This document shows, one piece after another, positions 7,636-16,942 of a DNA stretch of 60,347 bases. The notes under the pieces were generated by a model. It did no database searches. It saw only the letters and a program-made list of their open reading frames with translations, and was not told where the DNA came from. Position 1 is the stretch's first letter; every line of letters begins with the position of its first letter. Origin of the DNA: a virus; the IMG/VR virus record IMGVR_UViG_3300045107_000842, positions 1 through 60,347 of that record, one strand, 5' to 3'. The position numbers and the translations under genes were made by a program.

Positions 7636-8256
7636 CTACGCCGCCCAGCCGGCGTCCCACGCCCGCCGCAGGTCGGCGCGAGCGAACGGATTGGCATTGC
7701 GCGGCGTGCCGTCGCGGCGCGCCGCCATGCCGCGCTCGCGGGCCCGCCGGACGGTGGCGCGATAGCTCGCCGCGGCATCGACATTGGCGGCACCCGCCAT
7801 GCTCTCGCCGGCGACGGCGCCGCGCAGCAGGGCGCGCGCCGCGGCCAGCCGGTGGCGATAGACCCGGTAGCTGAGGCCGAGCGCGGCCGCGGCCTCGGCC
7901 GGATCCATGACCAAGGCGACGAGCAGCGCCTGGCGGTACGGCGCCGGCAGCAGCGGGATGCGCTGCGCCACCTCGGCGAGCAGCACCGCCGCCTCGCCGG
8001 CGGCGCCGATCGCCGGCTCCGGCGCCTCCTCGAGCGCCAGCATGAGCGGCCGGCGGCCGGCATTGAGCGCGCCGTTGCGCATGATGGTGGCGAGCCAGGC
8101 GGTGAGATGCGCCGGGTCGGCGCGGCCGCAGGCGCGCACAGCGCGCTCGGCGGTGTCCTGCAGCAGGTCGGCCGCGTCGGCCGGCCGGCCGCCGGTCAGG
8201 CGCAGCGCCAGCCGGCGCAGGCCGGGCAGCGGCGCGCAGGCCTCGGCCGGCGTCAC
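7636..8256 (-). CDS. ECF-sigma-like protein fused to an Rmf/CrpP-like domain
   Basis: A 206-residue protein starting at GTG 8256, which overlaps the upstream stop as GTGA. Residues ~12-70 resemble sigma region 2 (LRLTGG...DAADLLQDT...AWLATIMRN). Residues ~98-146 resemble region 4 (LLPAPYRQALLVALVMDPAE, then an HTH-like LGLSYRVYRHRL). The last ~37 residues carry the ribosome-modulation-factor signature: RARERG, NPF and RRAWDAGW. Sigma-like proteins redirect RNA polymerase, and Rmf dimerises 70S ribosomes or, in the CrpP family, does other things. A single polypeptide with both is unusual. Position within the late operon suggests a late regulatory or host take-over role; this is inference. Confidence 0.7.
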   Translation of the reverse strand: MTPAEACAPLPGLRRLALRLTGGRPADAADLLQDTAERAVRACGRADPAHLTAWLATIMRNGALNAGRRPLMLALEEAPEPAIGAAGEAAVLLAEVAQRIPLLPAPYRQALLVALVMDPAEAAAALGLSYRVYRHRLAAARALLRGAVAGESMAGAANVDAAASYRATVRRARERGMAARRDGTPRNANPFARADLRRAWDAGWAA

Positions 8257-8561
8257 GAGCCTTCCCCGATCGCCAGCCAGTTGGCCTGCCAGTCCGTGCC
8301 GGCCGCCACGATGCAGGCCAGCCGGTCCTTCGGCCGGACCGAGACGGCCGTCCAGGTCGCCCCCCCCTGGCTGGCGAATACGATCATCAGCGCCTGTCCG
8401 CCGCCGCCGATCGCCCGCACGACGGGATGCTCGTGATAGTCGCGGTCGAGGTTCTCCGCGACGGTCCGATAGGGCGCGCAGGCCGGCGCGGCCTGGGCGC
8501 GCGCCGGATGCGAGCCGATGAGCAACGCGCCGGTGAGCAGCGCGATCGTGCCGAGGCGCAT
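8253..8561 (-). CDS. Exported small protein with signal peptide
   Basis: A 102-residue protein with a clear Sec signal peptide (MRLGTIALLTGALLIGSHPA, cleavage near ARAQA). The mature ~80 residues contain two cysteines (CAPYRT and LACIVA) that could form a disulphide. They read as a small beta domain (ATWTAVSVRPKDRLACIV) similar to a periplasmic family I have seen in alphaproteobacteria, without known function. It precedes the sigma-like gene with a GTGA overlap. A phage periplasmic protein could act in lysis, superinfection exclusion or envelope modification. Confidence 0.65.
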   Translation of the reverse strand: MRLGTIALLTGALLIGSHPARAQAAPACAPYRTVAENLDRDYHEHPVVRAIGGGGQALMIVFASQGGATWTAVSVRPKDRLACIVAAGTDWQANWLAIGEGS

Positions 8562-8591
8562 GTCGGTCCTCCGAGGGTGAGCGGACGAGGA

Positions 8592-9149
8592 TCAGGCGGG
8601 CGGGCGGGGCAGGCCTTCGGGCCAGGCGGCGTGCAGGGCCTCCGGCGTGGCGTGCTGCGCCAGGTCGAGCGTCGCCGGGAGGTCGCGGAGCGCCTGCTTG
8701 CGGGTGGCGATGGCGCGCTTGCCGGCATGGTCGGCGCGCTCGTCGGCGCGCATGTAGGCGGTGTCGAGCTCGTCGAGCTGGCGGTCGCGGGCTTCGCGGA
8801 TCCGCCCGAGATGGATGCCGCGGGCGCGTTCCATATGGACCGCGACCTTGCCGTCGGCGTGGTGCCAGGCGTCGCGGAAGACGCGGTCGGCGGGCAGCTC
8901 GGCGACGTCGCCCTCGCGCCAGGAGACGGCGGTCTCGCCGGTGCCCGCCTCCCATTTGCGGACCTCGGCCGCCATCACGGCCTGGCCGAGCGCCGCCATG
9001 CGGGCGGCGATCGCCTCGGGCGAGGGCCGCGGGTCCTGCCCGGCGGCCCAGGTCGCCACCGTGGCGTCGATCGCGTCCCAGGTCTCGTCGCTGATCTGCA
9101 TGACGGCGACGGCGCCGCCGGCGCGCTCGATGATGATGCGGTGCGACAT
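8592..9149 (-). CDS. Tail fibre assembly-like protein
   Basis: A 185-residue protein from ATG 9149, sharing one base with the stop of the fibre gene. The C-terminal half is a long charged helix (GRIREARDRQLDELDTAYM, KRAIATRKQALRDLP) ending in an LPRPP tail, the pattern of fibre assembly chaperones with DUF4376-like C-termini. It directly follows the fibre gene, as such chaperones usually do. The N-terminus is a small beta/alpha segment. The function is inferred from pattern and position. Confidence 0.6.
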   Translation of the reverse strand: MSHRIIIERAGGAVAVMQISDETWDAIDATVATWAAGQDPRPSPEAIAARMAALGQAVMAAEVRKWEAGTGETAVSWREGDVAELPADRVFRDAWHHADGKVAVHMERARGIHLGRIREARDRQLDELDTAYMRADERADHAGKRAIATRKQALRDLPATLDLAQHATPEALHAAWPEGLPRPPA

Positions 9150-10372
9150 CACTGGTCTCCGGCGAAATCGACGCTGAAATCGACATCGGTCGGCGCGCCG
9201 CCGCCCCGCGCCGTCACCATGCGGCAGGATCCCGTGGCCGGCCCGGTGGCGTTGCTCTGCATCACGCTGATGCCGTTGTTGCCGTCGTAGCGGGCGGACC
9301 CCCCGTAGCGATAGGTCGTGCCCGAGAAGGCGGTCGAGAAGGTGACGGTGGTATCGCCGGTGCCGTTGTCGGTCAGGCTGCCGACGTTGTAGCTCTGGCT
9401 CAGCGTCGGCGTGCCGGCGTTCGTGACCTTGGCCCACGCCTTCATGGCGCTCGGGTGAAACTGCTGCCGGCCGGGGCAGACATAGACGTTCGTCGCCGAG
9501 GCGCTTTCCTGCTGCGCCTGGCTGGCCGCCGAGATGCCGCCGGCGAGCGCCGTGCCGTCGGCCCGCATATAGGCGGTGCAGCGCCAGTTGCCGCTGCCCT
9601 CGCTGACGAACCAGGCAACGTCGCCGGCGGCCGTGGTGATGCTGGCGCCGGTCGGCAGGATCAGGCTGGTGCCGTTGTGCGTCAGGGTGAGCGCGCCGGC
9701 GAACTGCACCGTGCGGCGCGTGCCGGCCTGCACCGTGCCGAGCCCGGTGATCGTGGTGGTGCCGGTGACCCGGACATAGTTGCCCGTCGCGGCGCCGATG
9801 TCCGTGGTGGTGGCGCTCGCGATGTCGGCACCCTTGGCCTCGTTGACGGCGCCCTGCAGCGTGCCGCCGGCGGCGGAGAGGCCTCGGCCGATCGTCCTGA
9901 AGGACGTGCCGTTGCCGACGATCCAGCAGGAATCGCCGGGGTTGAGCGCGATCGTCGTCGCGCCGTCGATCTGCTCCGTGCTGTTGGGATCGACCGTGAT
10001 GACGCCGGTGCCGCTGTTGCGCACCAGCAGCATCCAGGCGTCGCCGAGCGTGGCGGCCGCGGTCAGCGACAGCGTCCAGGTGCCGGTGCAGTCGAGCAGG
10101 ACGCCGTGGTCGGCGAGCAGCGCCGTGTAGTTCGCGCTCTTGGCGACCGTCATCGTCGAGGCCGCCGGCAGCACCACCAGCCAGCCGCTGTTGGCGGCGT
10201 TGCGGCGCTTCAGGACGCCGTTCGTCGTGTCGTACCAGAGCATCCCCGCGACGGTGGTCGAGGGCGCGCTGCTGCCGCTGTTGACGCTGAGGATCGCCGA
10301 CAGGGCGTCGTTCAGGTCGGAGCGGAAGGCGGCGCCGGCTGCGTTCGCGAGGTTATAGTCGTGCTGCGCCAT
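9149..10372 (-). CDS. Tail fibre/spike-like protein
   Basis: A 407-residue protein rich in Thr, Ser, Gly and Ala with repetitive short beta strands, typical of trimeric phage fibres. The N-terminus (MAQHDYNLANAAGAAFRSDL) matches a common start of alphaproteobacterial phage tail proteins that attach to the baseplate. The C-terminal ~100 residues (GRQQFHPSAMKAWAKV) resemble a receptor-binding tip. It lies between the GpJ-like tip protein and its assembly-like partner and probably determines host range. Confidence 0.7.
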   Translation of the reverse strand: MAQHDYNLANAAGAAFRSDLNDALSAILSVNSGSSAPSTTVAGMLWYDTTNGVLKRRNAANSGWLVVLPAASTMTVAKSANYTALLADHGVLLDCTGTWTLSLTAAATLGDAWMLLVRNSGTGVITVDPNSTEQIDGATTIALNPGDSCWIVGNGTSFRTIGRGLSAAGGTLQGAVNEAKGADIASATTTDIGAATGNYVRVTGTTTITGLGTVQAGTRRTVQFAGALTLTHNGTSLILPTGASITTAAGDVAWFVSEGSGNWRCTAYMRADGTALAGGISAASQAQQESASATNVYVCPGRQQFHPSAMKAWAKVTNAGTPTLSQSYNVGSLTDNGTGDTTVTFSTAFSGTTYRYGGSARYDGNNGISVMQSNATGPATGSCRMVTARGGGAPTDVDFSVDFAGDQ

Positions 10373-10373
10373 C

Positions 10374-13073
10374 TCAATATGCCTTCGCGAGCCAGTCGAC
10401 GGTCTTGGCGACCCGGGCCGAGCTGCTGTTGCGGACGTTGTAGGCGAAGCTGGTGGCGCCGACGCTCACCAGGTCGATGTAGTCTCCGGTCGCCGCACTG
10501 CGGATCGTGAAGCCGATCCGCGGCGTGGTGCTCTTGAACGCTGCCGGGAAGGTCACGGTGGTGTCGGCCGAGCTGCTGCTGGTGCTGCTGCCGCTCTGCA
10601 CCCGGTCGGGCATGTCGACGGTGACGCTGCCGGTGCTGACCGCCACGTTGAAGCTGAGGTCCGTCGTGGTCAGGTGCAGCCGGAACTGGAAGGCCCGGCA
10701 GGTGAAGTCGGCGATGACGACCGGAACCCAGGCCGACCAGGTGGGCGAGCCGGCCGGGTCGTCGTTCGTGGTCCTGACCTGCAGCTCGGCCGTGGCCTCC
10801 GCGCCGGTCGCCGATCCGTCGAAGCTCGCCCAGCTGTCGATCGGGTCGAGCCGGGCATCGATCAGGTTGCCGACGTCGAAGACCGAGACGGCCAGGTTGG
10901 CGGTCACCCGGCTCGTCTGCACGGAGCCGATATCGATCCCGGCGCTGAAGGCGTAGTAGCCCTCGCTGCTCGCGCCGTCGAGCTGCAGCACCGAGCCGCT
11001 CTTGACGGTGTTGGTCTTGCTGCCAGTCCAGCCGGTCGCCTCGGCCTGCGTCGCCACCACGTTCATCCCGAGGATGTCGGGCAGCGTGGTGGTGACGACG
11101 GCGTCGGTCGCCGAGATGTTGCCGCTGCTGTCGACGAAGCGGGCGAGGTAGCTGCCGGTCGCGGCCGCCACGCTCGCCTCGGTGGCGCTGCCCGCCACGC
11201 GGACCATGTCGATCGCCGTCGCCCAGGTGGCACCGCTGGTGGCCGGCGACCAGCGGATCTGGACGTAGCCGCCATGCAGGACGTCGAGGTCGGTGGCGCG
11301 CGACCAGCTGAGGAGCGCCTGGCCGTTACGGATGACCAGGTTGAAATTGCTGACCGTCACCGGCGGCGCGGTGAGGCCGACCAGCGTCTTGCTGACGCTC
11401 GAATAGGCCGACAGCGTGCCGAAGCTGTTGATCGCGGCGACCTGGAAGTCGTAGGTGCCGGCCGCGAGGTCGAGGATCTCGAATTCCAGGTCCTCGGTCT
11501 CGCCCGCCGTCTTCCAGGTCGAGGCAGCGTGCAGCTTGTATTGGACCCGATACCGCTTCGCGAAGCCGTCGTCGCTGGCGCCCCAGGTGATCGTGGCGAG
11601 GCTCGCCACGCCGGCGCCAGCCCGGGTCTCGACCAGCGTCTCGACCACCATCGGGGTGCCCGGCGGGTCGACGTCGAACGGGTCGTTCAGATTGGTGTCC
11701 GGCGCGGCGTCGATGACGGTCGCGTCGCCGTCGTTCCAGTCGTAGGAGGACGCCGCCTCCTCCTGGCAGACCAGGTCGACGCCGCCGCCCTCGGCGAGCG
11801 TCCACTTGATGACCCGGAAATCCTTGTCGGTCCACCCCAGCAGCGGCTCGGTGATCCCGATCACGTCCCAGGGCGCGATCGCCAGCGCGCTGAAATTGCA
11901 CGGCACGGTGACCCGGATGCCCTGGCGGCTCTTCTCGAGGAAGATCTTGCCGATCCGCTGCGGCCGCACCTTGGTGCTGTCCACGGTGAAGCGCAGCGCG
12001 ATGTCGCGGTAGATCGTCTCGCCGTCCTGGGCCGCATAGGTCGGGTTGGTCAGCGGCGGAAAGTCCGCGCTCTGCCAGTCGTTCCCCGGATCGGTGAAAG
12101 TCCCGCGCACGGCATTGAACAGGTCCTGCCGCGCCGGCCGCGCATCCACCGAGATCTGGTCGCGCAGCCAGGTCCGGTCGATCGTGACGGTCTTGGTCCC
12201 GGCCGCCCCGGCATAGATGCGGAACTTCCCCTGGCTGTAGACGACGGCGCCGGCCATGCAGGTGACCAGGTCCTCGAGCACGTCGAGCGGCTTCTCGTCG
12301 AGCGCGCCGACCCCGTCGCAGGTGTAGCGCGCCTGGCCCCCGACCACCTCGTCGCAGATATTAGCCGCGGCGATCACCAGCGCATCGTCGATCTCGGCAT
12401 CGGAGACGCCGAACGCCGTCACCAGGTAGTCCCGGGTGCAGAGCGCCGCGTTGTTGCTCCAGGCCGTCACGCCGGTGCGCGGATCGTAGACCTTCTTGCC
12501 CTTGATCTTCGCGCGGATGTCGGGGATGCCGGAGCGGAACGTCGCCGGCTGGTTCTGCCAATAGAGCCGCGTGTAGAGATAGCAGATCCCCTGCAGGCGA
12601 TGGCTGCTGTCCCATTTCGGGATCTCGCTCTGCAGGGTCGTGTCGACCGTCTGGGTCGCCGTTCCGAGGTGCTTGTTGATCAGGTAGAGCGGCGACCCGC
12701 CGGAGGCGATGAAGATCGGGTCGGTCGACAGCTTGTCGTCGAAATAGACGTCGCTGATCGAATCGCATTCATGCCCGGCGAAGGCGACGACGGTGTGGAG
12801 CGCCTGGTTGTTGCCGCCCGGGCCGCGCGCGGTCTCGGCATAGACCAGCACGCCGCCGGTGACCATCTCGCCATAGATGATCCGGCGAGCCTCAACGCTG
12901 CCCTTGATGGTCTGCGACAGGCTCGGCTTCGGCGCGGTCGGGACAACGGGCTTGCCGAACAGCAGCGAGGTGATCAGCGGCAGCAGGACGCTGGTCGCCA
13001 GCGTGATGGCGATCTCGGCGGTCGAGATGGTGACGGCGCCGATGATCGGCAGAGCGATGACGATCGGCGGCAT
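10374..13073 (-). CDS. GpJ-like tail tip/host-specificity protein
   Basis: An 899-residue protein from ATG 13073, overlapping the NlpC/P60 stop as ATGA. A hydrophobic N-terminus is followed by a typical tip-attachment core (SVEARRIIYGEM, GVLVYAETARGPGGNN, HVV-type AFAGHECD). Fibronectin-III-like segments follow at ~480-680 (LATITWGASDDGFAKRY, YDFQVAAINSFG), then a C-terminal beta-rich region. This order matches lambda gpJ-type central tail proteins. It caps the tail tip and carries host-recognition elements together with the fibre encoded next. Confidence 0.85.
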   Translation of the reverse strand: MPPIVIALPIIGAVTISTAEIAITLATSVLLPLITSLLFGKPVVPTAPKPSLSQTIKGSVEARRIIYGEMVTGGVLVYAETARGPGGNNQALHTVVAFAGHECDSISDVYFDDKLSTDPIFIASGGSPLYLINKHLGTATQTVDTTLQSEIPKWDSSHRLQGICYLYTRLYWQNQPATFRSGIPDIRAKIKGKKVYDPRTGVTAWSNNAALCTRDYLVTAFGVSDAEIDDALVIAAANICDEVVGGQARYTCDGVGALDEKPLDVLEDLVTCMAGAVVYSQGKFRIYAGAAGTKTVTIDRTWLRDQISVDARPARQDLFNAVRGTFTDPGNDWQSADFPPLTNPTYAAQDGETIYRDIALRFTVDSTKVRPQRIGKIFLEKSRQGIRVTVPCNFSALAIAPWDVIGITEPLLGWTDKDFRVIKWTLAEGGGVDLVCQEEAASSYDWNDGDATVIDAAPDTNLNDPFDVDPPGTPMVVETLVETRAGAGVASLATITWGASDDGFAKRYRVQYKLHAASTWKTAGETEDLEFEILDLAAGTYDFQVAAINSFGTLSAYSSVSKTLVGLTAPPVTVSNFNLVIRNGQALLSWSRATDLDVLHGGYVQIRWSPATSGATWATAIDMVRVAGSATEASVAAATGSYLARFVDSSGNISATDAVVTTTLPDILGMNVVATQAEATGWTGSKTNTVKSGSVLQLDGASSEGYYAFSAGIDIGSVQTSRVTANLAVSVFDVGNLIDARLDPIDSWASFDGSATGAEATAELQVRTTNDDPAGSPTWSAWVPVVIADFTCRAFQFRLHLTTTDLSFNVAVSTGSVTVDMPDRVQSGSSTSSSSADTTVTFPAAFKSTTPRIGFTIRSAATGDYIDLVSVGATSFAYNVRNSSSARVAKTVDWLAKAY

Positions 13074-13507
13074 CAGCCGATCCTGTAGGCGCGCATGGCC
13101 TCGGACATCCCCACGAAGGCGATCCCGGTGCGCTGGCCGAGGGCGGCCACCGCGGCATGGGCGCCGACGCAGACGCCGAGCGCCGGGCCGGCCACGGTCT
13201 CGACCAGCACGACGTCGCCGCGGCGGGCGAACTGCCATGGGATCGTCTCGATCGCGTGGCGGGCGGCGATCTTCTCGACGGCCTCAATCATGCCGCCGCC
13301 GGCGAACGCGGCGAGCGCCGCGGCCGCGCCCTCAGCGTCGTGGTAGGTGCCGCGCACCTCGGCCGCCAGGTCAACCCCCGTCATGTCCAGCACGGCCGTA
13401 GCGGCGAACAGGAGGCAGTCATGCGAGCCGTAGCCGAAGGGCGTGCGGCGCGCGGCCTCCACCGCCTGGTGCAGCCGGGCGGCCCAGTCATCTCGGCGCA
13501 GCAGCAT
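13073..13507 (-). CDS. NlpC/P60-like tail peptidase (DUF6950 type)
   Basis: A 144-residue protein from ATG 13507. It has the GYGSHDCLLFAA motif with the probable catalytic Cys31, a GDVVLVE strand and a later GAHAAVA segment with a candidate His, in the order of C40-family papain-like peptidases. The gene lies between minor tail protein and tip genes, where lambda carries gpK. It probably cleaves peptidoglycan peptides during DNA injection or helps tip assembly. Confidence 0.75.
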   Translation of the reverse strand: MLLRRDDWAARLHQAVEAARRTPFGYGSHDCLLFAATAVLDMTGVDLAAEVRGTYHDAEGAAAALAAFAGGGMIEAVEKIAARHAIETIPWQFARRGDVVLVETVAGPALGVCVGAHAAVAALGQRTGIAFVGMSEAMRAYRIG

Positions 13508-14091
13508 CAGTCGACGACCTCGCCGCCCCAGTTGAGCTTCTTGTTGACGATGGCGGCGACGAACTCGAGGCCCTTGTCGCCGGGGAAGAGCTGCTGCTGG
13601 TCCTCGTTGGTGTAGCGCCTGACGCGCGGGTTCTCCCAGTCTGCCAGATGGCTCTGCACCGACAGGGTGATCGTCGCCGTCGCGCCGAGCGCGATCGTCA
13701 TGGTGTCCATCCGGCCGGAGAAGGCGAGGAACGGCGGCGAGGTCCAGAGATGCGCCACATCGAGCAGCGCCAGCCAGAGCTTCACGGAGCGGCCCTGGTA
13801 GTGACTGCCGAGCGCGAGCGCGATCATCGCCGGGTCGACGCCGGACAGCTCCAGCTGGCCGCTGTAGGGCTGCAGCTCGGCGCCTTCGCTGAGGGCGAAG
13901 ATGCGGCCGAGCGCGCCGACCCCCTGGTAGGTTTCGGCGACCCCGTCGCCGTCGGCGTCGCCGGTCAGGTCGAAGGGCGCCGAGGTCAGGCGGACGACGC
14001 CCTCGGCGAAATCGAGCGCGCAGAGGATCGCCGGCCGCACGATCTCGGCCTGCGCCATGGTCAGCAGCGCGGAATCGATGGTGTGCGGCAT
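13507..14091 (-). CDS. Minor tail protein
   Basis: A 194-residue beta-rich protein. The C-terminal block RVRRYTNEDQQQLFPGDKGL followed by NKKLNWGG is a signature I recognise from a conserved minor tail family of siphophages. Earlier it has a YSGQLELSGVDPAMI segment and repeated strands as in baseplate or hub components. It is coupled by ATGA to the NlpC/P60 gene, and its position corresponds to lambda gpL/gpM. Confidence 0.7.
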   Translation of the reverse strand: MPHTIDSALLTMAQAEIVRPAILCALDFAEGVVRLTSAPFDLTGDADGDGVAETYQGVGALGRIFALSEGAELQPYSGQLELSGVDPAMIALALGSHYQGRSVKLWLALLDVAHLWTSPPFLAFSGRMDTMTIALGATATITLSVQSHLADWENPRVRRYTNEDQQQLFPGDKGLEFVAAIVNKKLNWGGEVVD

Positions 14092-14097
14092 TGGCGA

Positions 14098-14721
14098 TCA
14101 GCCGTAGAGGGCTTCGACGGCGGAGAGGGCGAAGCCGTGGACGGCCGCCTCGGCCTCGCTCCAGGTCACGGCGGGGTCCTTCAGCATCATGATGCAGGTC
14201 GGGCTGCTGACGATGAGCGTGGCGTTGTCGGCGGGGGCGCTCCGGATCGGCGGCTCGATCGACAGGGTGGCGTTGCCGCTCCCGTCGCTGGCGGCATCGG
14301 CGGTGACCAGGTGCAGCTCCCGCCGGCCGCCGCCGCCGGCGAAGGCGATGTAGTCGCCGGCCAGCAGGATGCCGGCGATGCCGGCGGTCCAGCCGTCGGT
14401 CGCCAGGCTGTTGCCGGTCTGGCCGGCGCCGGCGACCAGCGGCGTGCCGGTCGCCACGCCGCGCGCCACCGCGCCGGTCGGGTCGCCGGCGTAGAAGCGT
14501 CCGGCCTGGCCCCGCAGGCTGACCAGGAACACCCGCCAGGCCGCCCGCTGGGCGGGGTCCTGGATTGGGGGCAGCGCGGCATCCAGCGTCCAGACGGCGC
14601 CCGGCAGCTCCTGCGTCTGGCTCCCGCCGGAGAGCGGCGAGGTGAAGAGCTGGGTCACCGAGCGCAACCCGAAGGTCGCCGTCTGGAAGGCCGGGAGCGC
14701 CGGCAGGGTTAGGATCGTCAT
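14098..14721 (-). CDS. Minor tail protein
   Basis: A 207-residue protein just downstream of the tape-measure gene, with a four-base overlap. It begins MTILTLPALPAFQTATFGLR and contains WRVFLVSLRGQAGRFYAGDP, a motif I associate with phage distal-tail or minor tail proteins. The rest is a beta-rich, glycine- and alanine-rich fold. By position it is the distal-tail equivalent. No catalytic signature is seen. Confidence 0.65.
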   Translation of the reverse strand: MTILTLPALPAFQTATFGLRSVTQLFTSPLSGGSQTQELPGAVWTLDAALPPIQDPAQRAAWRVFLVSLRGQAGRFYAGDPTGAVARGVATGTPLVAGAGQTGNSLATDGWTAGIAGILLAGDYIAFAGGGGRRELHLVTADAASDGSGNATLSIEPPIRSAPADNATLIVSSPTCIMMLKDPAVTWSEAEAAVHGFALSAVEALYG

Positions 14722-16589
14722 TTACGGCGGCGCCCGACGCTCTTGCTCTCGTTTCCGCCGGCGCCGATCGCCTTGAAGACCGCGCCATAGGTCTCGCGCT
14801 GCGACTTCTTCAGCTTGTGGTCGAGCTCGGCCCGGCTGATGTCGGTGCCGCGCAGGTCGTAGTGGTTGGTCTGGTAGAGCACCATCCCGCCGAGCCCGCC
14901 GAAGCCATTGGGGATGACGGTTCCGGCGGCATCGGGCACGAACAGCTCCGGCCCCTGCTCGCCGACCAGCGACGGGACGCCGACCGGCGGCCGGCCGCCC
15001 GCGGCGAAGACGCCACCGAATCGGGTCGGGGCCCCGATCCCTCCCCCTCCTCCCCCGAGCCCGATAGCGCCGAGGAGCGAGCCGAAGATGCTGCCGAGAA
15101 TGCCGCCATCGCCGCCCTTGCCGACGCCGGCGCCGGCCTCGAGCATCTGAAAGAGCAGCTTGATCACGTCCTCCAGCACGCTCTGCCAGACCTGGCCCCA
15201 GGTCTGCGCGCCAGTGATGCCGGCGGCGACCTCCTGGTTGAGGCTGGAGAAGGAGCTGGTCAGGTCGGTCGTCTTCTCGGTCGCGATGTCCGACGTCGAC
15301 ACCAGCGCGGCATTGCTCTCCTCGGCCGCCTGCTTCATCTCGTAGAGCTTGTCGGCATTGGCCTTGATGGCCGCCGCTTCCTCGCCCGTCAGCAAGGGGC
15401 TCTCGCGCAGCCCGGCATCGTAGTCGCGCTGCGCCGCGGCGCTGGCCCGGATCAAGGCTTCGTACTCGGCCCGCTGCTGGGAGGTCAGCGTCAGCTCGCG
15501 CTGCTCCTGCTGCAGCGTCAGCAGATATTCCTGCAGCGCCGAGGTCTCGTCGCGAATGTCAGCCGCATCCTGCGCCCGGCTGGCGCGGGCGCCGCCGGCC
15601 GCATCCGTCTTGCCGGGGATGGCCGGGTTGCTGGTGCCGCCGGGGGCGCTGTATCCGCCCATGTTCTGCAGCTGGCGCTGCAGCTCGAGATAGTCGGAGA
15701 GCTGGTCCCTGAGCGCCGCCAGGGTGTCCTTGATGTCCTGGGTCTTGTCGTATTCCGGCAGCGCCTCGAGCCGGGCGATGTTCTCCTCGAGCGACTTGAT
15801 CTGGTCCGCGACGGTCGTGGCCTGCGGCGTCAGCAGCTCGGCGATGCGGGTGAGCGCCGGCGCGACCTTGGCGATCAGGGTCTGGGCCAGCTTCGACCAG
15901 GCGGACTCCATGGCGTCGATGCGGTCGGTCGCCTCCTGCGCCTGCTTGATCACGTCCTGCGACAGGACCTGGCCGCTGTTCTGCGCCTCGGCATTGAACT
16001 CGCGCATGCGCTCGCGGCCGCCGGCGAGGATCGGGTCGAGCCGCTGGCCGGCGCGTCCGAAGAGGTCGGTCTCGGCAGCGGCCCTGGCGGCCGGGTCGGG
16101 GATCTTCTCCAGCGCGTCGGCGACGTCGCCCAGCACCGATTCTGTCGAGCGGATCTTGCCCTGGGCGTCGAGCACGCCGACGCCGAGCCGGTTGAAGGCG
16201 GAAATCGCCGCCTCGTTTCCGCTGGCCGCCTCGCCGATCGTCCTGGTGAGATGGGCGACGCTGGTTTCCATCTCCTCGGCGCTGACGCCGCTCTGCCGCG
16301 CGGCGAACTGCAGCTCCTGGAGCGCATCGGTGGAGACTCCGACCTGTTGCGCGAGGTTGGTGAGCTCGCCGGCGGCCCGCAGGCTCTCCAGGCCGAAATC
16401 GATCATCTCCTTGACGCCGAGCGCGATGCCGACCTTCTCCAGCACGCCGGTCACGCTCTCGAGGCCGCCCTTCAGGTCCTCGAAGCTCTCCCGCATCCTG
16501 CGGGTCTCCTCGACCGCCTTCTTCGACCCCGCCTCGAAGGCGGCGGTGAGCAGCCGAAGGTCGACGGTGAGCGAGGCAGCCGTGGCCAT
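14718..16589 (-). CDS. Tail length tape-measure protein
   Basis: A 623-residue protein. The N-terminus (SLTVDLRLLTAAFEAGSKKA) and following long helices with a conserved LQFAARQSGVSAEEMETSV block match lambda-type tape-measure proteins. A coiled coil covers ~330-440. A Gly-rich hydrophobic segment (~510-540) is followed by FGGVFAAGGRPPVG, VGEQGPELFVP and a basic C-terminus, all usual in this family. At about 0.15 nm per residue it predicts a short tail near 90-100 nm. It is separated from the chaperone genes by an accessory island, which is unusual. Confidence 0.9.
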   Translation of the reverse strand: MATAASLTVDLRLLTAAFEAGSKKAVEETRRMRESFEDLKGGLESVTGVLEKVGIALGVKEMIDFGLESLRAAGELTNLAQQVGVSTDALQELQFAARQSGVSAEEMETSVAHLTRTIGEAASGNEAAISAFNRLGVGVLDAQGKIRSTESVLGDVADALEKIPDPAARAAAETDLFGRAGQRLDPILAGGRERMREFNAEAQNSGQVLSQDVIKQAQEATDRIDAMESAWSKLAQTLIAKVAPALTRIAELLTPQATTVADQIKSLEENIARLEALPEYDKTQDIKDTLAALRDQLSDYLELQRQLQNMGGYSAPGGTSNPAIPGKTDAAGGARASRAQDAADIRDETSALQEYLLTLQQEQRELTLTSQQRAEYEALIRASAAAQRDYDAGLRESPLLTGEEAAAIKANADKLYEMKQAAEESNAALVSTSDIATEKTTDLTSSFSSLNQEVAAGITGAQTWGQVWQSVLEDVIKLLFQMLEAGAGVGKGGDGGILGSIFGSLLGAIGLGGGGGGIGAPTRFGGVFAAGGRPPVGVPSLVGEQGPELFVPDAAGTVIPNGFGGLGGMVLYQTNHYDLRGTDISRAELDHKLKKSQRETYGAVFKAIGAGGNESKSVGRRRK

Positions 16590-16590
16590 G

Positions 16591-16596
16591 CTATAA
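16591..16596 (+). promoter_or_regulatory. Possible -10 element of the plus-strand accessory gene
   Basis: A perfect TATAAT lies about 40 bases before the ATG at 16634, with a GAGGGTGA ribosome-binding stretch between. No good -35 hexamer is visible, so this is a weak call. A plus-strand gene inside a minus-strand operon needs its own promoter. Confidence 0.4.
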
Positions 16597-16633
16597 TTCC
16601 CGCCCGTTCAACCGGGCCGCGTGAGGGTGAACG

Positions 16634-16942
16634 ATGCTTTTCTGGTTCGTGACCAGCTTGGTCATGGCGTTCGTCGTCGCGACGATCGCCGGCCGCAAGG
16701 GCCGCAGCGCGTTCGGCTGGTTCGTCGCCGCCGCGATCGTCTGGCCCATCGCGCTGATCGCCATCCTGTGCGTCGGGAAGACCGCCGCCGTTGAGCGGCG
16801 AGACGCGTTGGAAAGCGGCGAGATGCGGACCTGCCCGCACTGCGCGGAGACGATCCGCGCTGCGGCGATCGTCTGCCGCTATTGCGGAAACCAGGTCGAC
16901 CGGACCCCGGGGACGGCTATGGCCGGGAGCAGGCCTTCTTGA
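16634..16942 (+). CDS. Inner-membrane protein with C-terminal zinc ribbon
   Basis: A 102-residue protein on the strand opposite to the late operon. Two membrane segments (residues ~3-20 and ~27-48) are followed by a zinc ribbon with CPHC (67-70) and CRYC (81-84). Membrane-plus-zinc-ribbon proteins are widespread small bacterial proteins of unknown role. Its own GAGG ribosome-binding site and opposite orientation mark it as a moron that could be expressed from the lysogen, for example in superinfection exclusion. The last 26 bases overlap the convergent HNH gene. Confidence 0.65.
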   Translation: MLFWFVTSLVMAFVVATIAGRKGRSAFGWFVAAAIVWPIALIAILCVGKTAAVERRDALESGEMRTCPHCAETIRAAAIVCRYCGNQVDRTPGTAMAGSRPS